In this document: positions 61,515-64,000 of the stretch, piece after piece | How positions within the stretch are numbered: the first letter of the stretch is position 1 | Layout of the letters: every line of letters starts with the position of its first letter | DNA from: Roseibium sp. TrichSKD4 | GTDB taxonomy: Bacteria > Pseudomonadota > Alphaproteobacteria > Rhizobiales > Stappiaceae | Direction of reading: 5' to 3' | Length of the DNA: 64,000 nt | NCBI RefSeq assembly: GCF_000148725.1 | Contig: NZ_GL476310.1 | Location: forward strand, 367,654-431,653 | Notes under the pieces: model-generated | What the model saw: only the letters and a program-made list of their open reading frames with translations | Database searches by the model: none | Told to the model about the DNA's origin: nothing | Program-made: the position numbers and the translations under genes

Positions 61515-62288
61515 CTATGTGGTGTGCCCCAAAATGGGAAGCGTTATCACCAATCCCAAAAACGCCGGGACCATTGAGGCTATCAGGACGATGGTCACGG
61601 TGAAGGCCCAACCGATCATCGGGATTGGAGACATGGCGACTGCGCGAACCGACGTGATCATTGCGGTAATGAAGTCTCGATCCTGTTCCAGAAGCAGCGG
61701 AAAAGAGATCACTGTCAGCGAGAACAAGGTCAGCGATAAGATTGCGCCGACAACGTGTCCAACCGCCAAAAACATCAAACCTTCTGGGGTGCCAACAACT
61801 TCCGAAATGAATTCGCCAAAGGAGGCAAAGGAACGAAACCCCAGAAACAGCGCCGGCAACAGGCGAACCTGATACATCCACATGATCTGAATGAACAGTA
61901 CAAGAAAGGCCATCCAGGACAGCTCGCGTCCTTTTTGTGCCCACATTGTCGAGAGGATTGCCCCCCACGTGAGCGGTTCCTCTTTTTCAATTCGCCGACT
62001 AACCTCATAAAGGCCGACGGCTGCAAAAGGGCCGATCAAAACAAAACCCGCTGCCAAGGGGTAGCTGAGGTAACTCATGCCAAGCGCAGAGGCGCTAAGG
62101 ATCACGAGAACGCCGCCAACGGCGAACAGGGCTCCAATGACAAGACCGATATGCGGTGCGGTTTTGAAGTCCTTCAATCCAGACATCAAGGCATCAACAA
62201 TATCGTTTGCAGTAATTGCCCGAACCACTGGTGCAGGGCGGAGCGGCTCCTGCATGTCGGTGGGTGTACCAGCTCCTTGATTTTCCAT
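61515..62288 (-). CDS. DUF2189 family membrane protein
   Basis: About 257 residues with six hydrophobic helices and a short cytosolic N-terminus (MENQGAGTPTDMQEPLRP). DUF2189 segments: GLVIGALFAVGGVLVILSASALGMSYLSYPLAAGFVLIGPFAAVGLYEVSRR. ATG 62288 lies downstream of GGGAGGAAG and is preferred to the frame start at 62330. Function unknown. It interrupts the truA-dapE order on the opposite strand. Confidence 0.82.
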   Translation of the reverse strand: MENQGAGTPTDMQEPLRPAPVVRAITANDIVDALMSGLKDFKTAPHIGLVIGALFAVGGVLVILSASALGMSYLSYPLAAGFVLIGPFAAVGLYEVSRRIEKEEPLTWGAILSTMWAQKGRELSWMAFLVLFIQIMWMYQVRLLPALFLGFRSFASFGEFISEVVGTPEGLMFLAVGHVVGAILSLTLFSLTVISFPLLLEQDRDFITAMITSVRAVAMSPIPMIGWAFTVTIVLIASMVPAFLGLVITLPILGHTT

Positions 62289-62470
62289 AATCGAGCTTCC
62301 TCCCAAAAGCATCAAAACCATAGGATGCACCGCTGTGAGCCAATTGCCAATGTATCTTTTAGTTACAATTGAAAATGGAGATGCGTTTCCTTCTAACGTT
62401 TCTCCTTGATCCGAATAGGACTTCCGACTAACTCCAATGCAGGAAAAGCGAACCTCGAGAATGGTTTTTC

Positions 62471-62902
62471 ATGAGTTCTGACATACCACCAGCCAACTAC
62501 ACGCCAGGTCTTGCCTGGTTGTTCCTCAGTCCTTTCGGCCGTCTTGGCCGACATGCCTACTGGCTGGGGTTTGGATTCATCTGGATGGTGATTGCCATTG
62601 CAATTCGCCTTTGGTGGGTGTCCCTTGATGGCAATGTAAATTTGGAGACACTGGATCTTGCGAGTTTTATGAACTCCAATCCTTTGTTGCCCTATCTCTT
62701 CTTTATTCTGCAATGGTTGGAACTGGCCTTTGTCATCAAGCGGTGTCAGGACTCGGGAATTACGGGGTTTGCCGCACTTCTTGTTTTTGTGCCGCTGGTC
62801 AACCTTTTGGCGGTGGTGATCTTCGGCTTCATGCCAAGTACCAATGGGCCTAACCGCTATGGTCCTGCACCGAACAGCTATTACCGAAGCCCCAAAGCGT
62901 GA
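62471..62902 (+). CDS. DUF805 domain-containing membrane protein
   Basis: 143 residues with four or so hydrophobic helices and the DUF805 hallmarks GRLGRHAYWLGF near residue 25 and VIKRCQDSGITGFAALLVFVPLVNLL. Function unknown. Ends 13 bp before dapE, so it may be co-transcribed with it. Confidence 0.85.
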   Translation: MSSDIPPANYTPGLAWLFLSPFGRLGRHAYWLGFGFIWMVIAIAIRLWWVSLDGNVNLETLDLASFMNSNPLLPYLFFILQWLELAFVIKRCQDSGITGFAALLVFVPLVNLLAVVIFGFMPSTNGPNRYGPAPNSYYRSPKA

Positions 62903-62915
62903 GTCACTTTACCTA

Positions 62916-64000
62916 ATGCCTGATCTGTCTTCTGCCGTCCGTGTTGCTCGTGATCTTATCCGCTGCCCGTCAGTCACACCGAAGGAAGGTGGTGCACTCA
63001 ATTCGTTGCAAAGCACGCTCGAGGCTGCGGGATTCAAGGTCGAGCGCGTGACGTTTTCCGATCAAGATACGCCCGACGTCGAAAACCTGTTTGCCAGCAT
63101 CGGAAGCGGCAAACCGCATTTCGTCTTTGCCGGGCACACGGATGTTGTTCCTCCCGGGGACAATAGCTCTTGGTCTCATGACCCGTTTGCGGGGGATATA
63201 GCCGGTGGGCGCCTTTATGGTCGCGGTGCGGTCGACATGAAGGGCGGTATTGCCGCTTTTGCCGCTGCGGCTTTGTGGTTTGTCGAGGAAAACGGAACCG
63301 ACTTCGGCGGCCAGATTTCGTTTCTGATCACCGGCGATGAAGAAGGACCGGCGGTCAACGGGACTGCGAAACTGCTGGACTGGGCGCAAAGCCAAGGCCA
63401 TGTGTTTGACGCTTGTATTGTCGGAGAGCCCACCAACCCTGATCATCTGGGTGATGCGATCAAGGTTGGTCGCCGTGGGTCGCTATCTGGCACCATTGAG
63501 GTGACGGGAACGCAAGGCCATGCGGCCTATCCTCATCTTGCCGACAACCCCATACCGGGTCTCATCAAGCTGCTCTCCGGTTTGGACCAGATGAAGCTGG
63601 ACGATGGCAACGAACGTTTCCAACCTTCCAATCTTGAAATTGTGACAGTGGATGTTGGCAATACGGCCTTCAACGTGATCCCAGAGCGCGCCACCGGAAA
63701 ATTCAACATTCGCTTCAATGATGAATGGGATTTGGCAGGGCTGAAAGACAAAGTCACCGGCGTTCTGCAACAGGCGGCGCCCGAGGGGCTAAACTGGACG
63801 ATCGAGTTTAAACGCGATGCCAGTGAACCGTTTCTGACAAAAGATCAGAAGTTGATTGAAACGCTGTCCAACGCAATTGAAAATACAGTTGGACGGACGC
63901 CGGAACTCTCAACCGGCGGCGGCACGTCCGACGCAAGGTTTATCAAGAATTATTGCCCGGTGGTTGAATTTGGCCTTGTCGGGCAGACCATGCACAAGGT
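62916..64000 (+). CDS. dapE: Succinyl-diaminopimelate desuccinylase (5' part; continues beyond the window)
   Basis: Removes succinate from N-succinyl-LL-diaminopimelate in lysine and peptidoglycan synthesis. ATG 62916 (MPDLSSAVRVARDLIRCPSVTP) opens a frame that runs to the window end. M20 metal-binding motifs are present: FAGHTDVVPPGD, LYGRGAVDMKGGIAAF, ITGDEEGPAVNGT, GEPTNPDHLGDAIKVGRRG, and STGGGTSDARFI. Roughly 361 residues of an expected 380 or so are visible. Confidence 0.95.
   Translation, partial: MPDLSSAVRVARDLIRCPSVTPKEGGALNSLQSTLEAAGFKVERVTFSDQDTPDVENLFASIGSGKPHFVFAGHTDVVPPGDNSSWSHDPFAGDIAGGRLYGRGAVDMKGGIAAFAAAALWFVEENGTDFGGQISFLITGDEEGPAVNGTAKLLDWAQSQGHVFDACIVGEPTNPDHLGDAIKVGRRGSLSGTIEVTGTQGHAAYPHLADNPIPGLIKLLSGLDQMKLDDGNERFQPSNLEIVTVDVGNTAFNVIPERATGKFNIRFNDEWDLAGLKDKVTGVLQQAAPEGLNWTIEFKRDASEPFLTKDQKLIETLSNAIENTVGRTPELSTGGGTSDARFIKNYCPVVEFGLVGQTMHK

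Noticed and set aside
1-64000. CRISPR arrays, tRNA, rRNA, prophage or toxin-antitoxin modules
   Set aside because: No regularly spaced repeats, no cloverleaf with conserved T-loop, and no integrase, phage structural or antitoxin-like genes were seen on reading through both strands; a dedicated tRNA/ncRNA scan was not possible.

Overview
The window looks like a chromosomal stretch from a marine-type alphaproteobacterium in the Hyphomicrobiales, most like Roseibium/Labrenzia (Stappiaceae). This is inferred from gene content and order: an Lrp-type putR divergent from a putA that lacks the DNA-binding domain, the mgsA-glk-hrpB cluster, a Ctp/Cpa-type Tad pilus locus, the MaoC-phosphotransacetylase fusion next to ackA, and the def-marC-fmt-truA-dapE order. 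The genus is a guess. GC content is moderate and coding density is high except around the pilin genes. I saw no rRNA, tRNA or CRISPR array.

Layout. 1-2.8 kb: ynjBC-like ABC importer genes; the permease carries a 1-base frameshift and runs off the left edge. 2.9-6.7 kb: putR/putA, proline catabolism. 6.7-12.6 kb, minus strand: a DUF1186 protein, hrpB, glk, mgsA and a secreted DUF1194 (VWA-like) protein. 13.2-28.5 kb: one long plus-strand nucleoside regulon. It has a SorC/DeoR-type regulator, two tandem BMP-family binding proteins, a two-domain ABC ATPase, two permeases, then cdd, punA, deoC, deoA, deoB, add, a DUF1688 (Urc4-like) gene, upp and rbsK. Nucleosides are imported, split into base and (deoxy)ribose phosphate, and the sugar enters central metabolism via DeoB/DeoC while uracil goes to UMP. 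28.6-37 kb: a retropepsin-like protease, phosphoglucomutase, aldose epimerase, an HDAC-family amidohydrolase, a HAD phosphatase, an orphan PhnD-like binding protein, and the ackA/pta-like pair.

37.1-53.7 kb: a Tad (Flp) pilus island. Two TadE/G-like pseudopilins and a small T2SS/T3SS-pil_N-domain protein lie on the minus strand. Three flp pilin genes sit in AT-rich, gene-poor DNA, followed by cpaA, cpaB, cpaC, cpaD, cpaE, cpaF, tadB and tadC on the plus strand and tadD on the minus strand. Two insertion sequences have entered it: an IS5-family element between flp2 and flp3, and an IS630-family element that appears to have cut the signal peptide of tadD away from the rest of the gene.

53.9-64 kb: ordinary chromosomal genes (leucyl aminopeptidase, MarR, NlpC/P60, rmuC, def, marC, fmt, GNAT, truA, DUF2189, DUF805) and the start of dapE, which runs off the right edge.

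I found no clearly new multi-gene system. The most interesting points are the split tadD, the frameshifted ynjC, the tiny ORF behind a near-perfect Shine-Dalgarno sequence in the flp region, a 15-bp motif shared upstream of two flp genes, the duplicated nucleoside-binding proteins, and the Urc4-like gene inside a nucleoside salvage operon.
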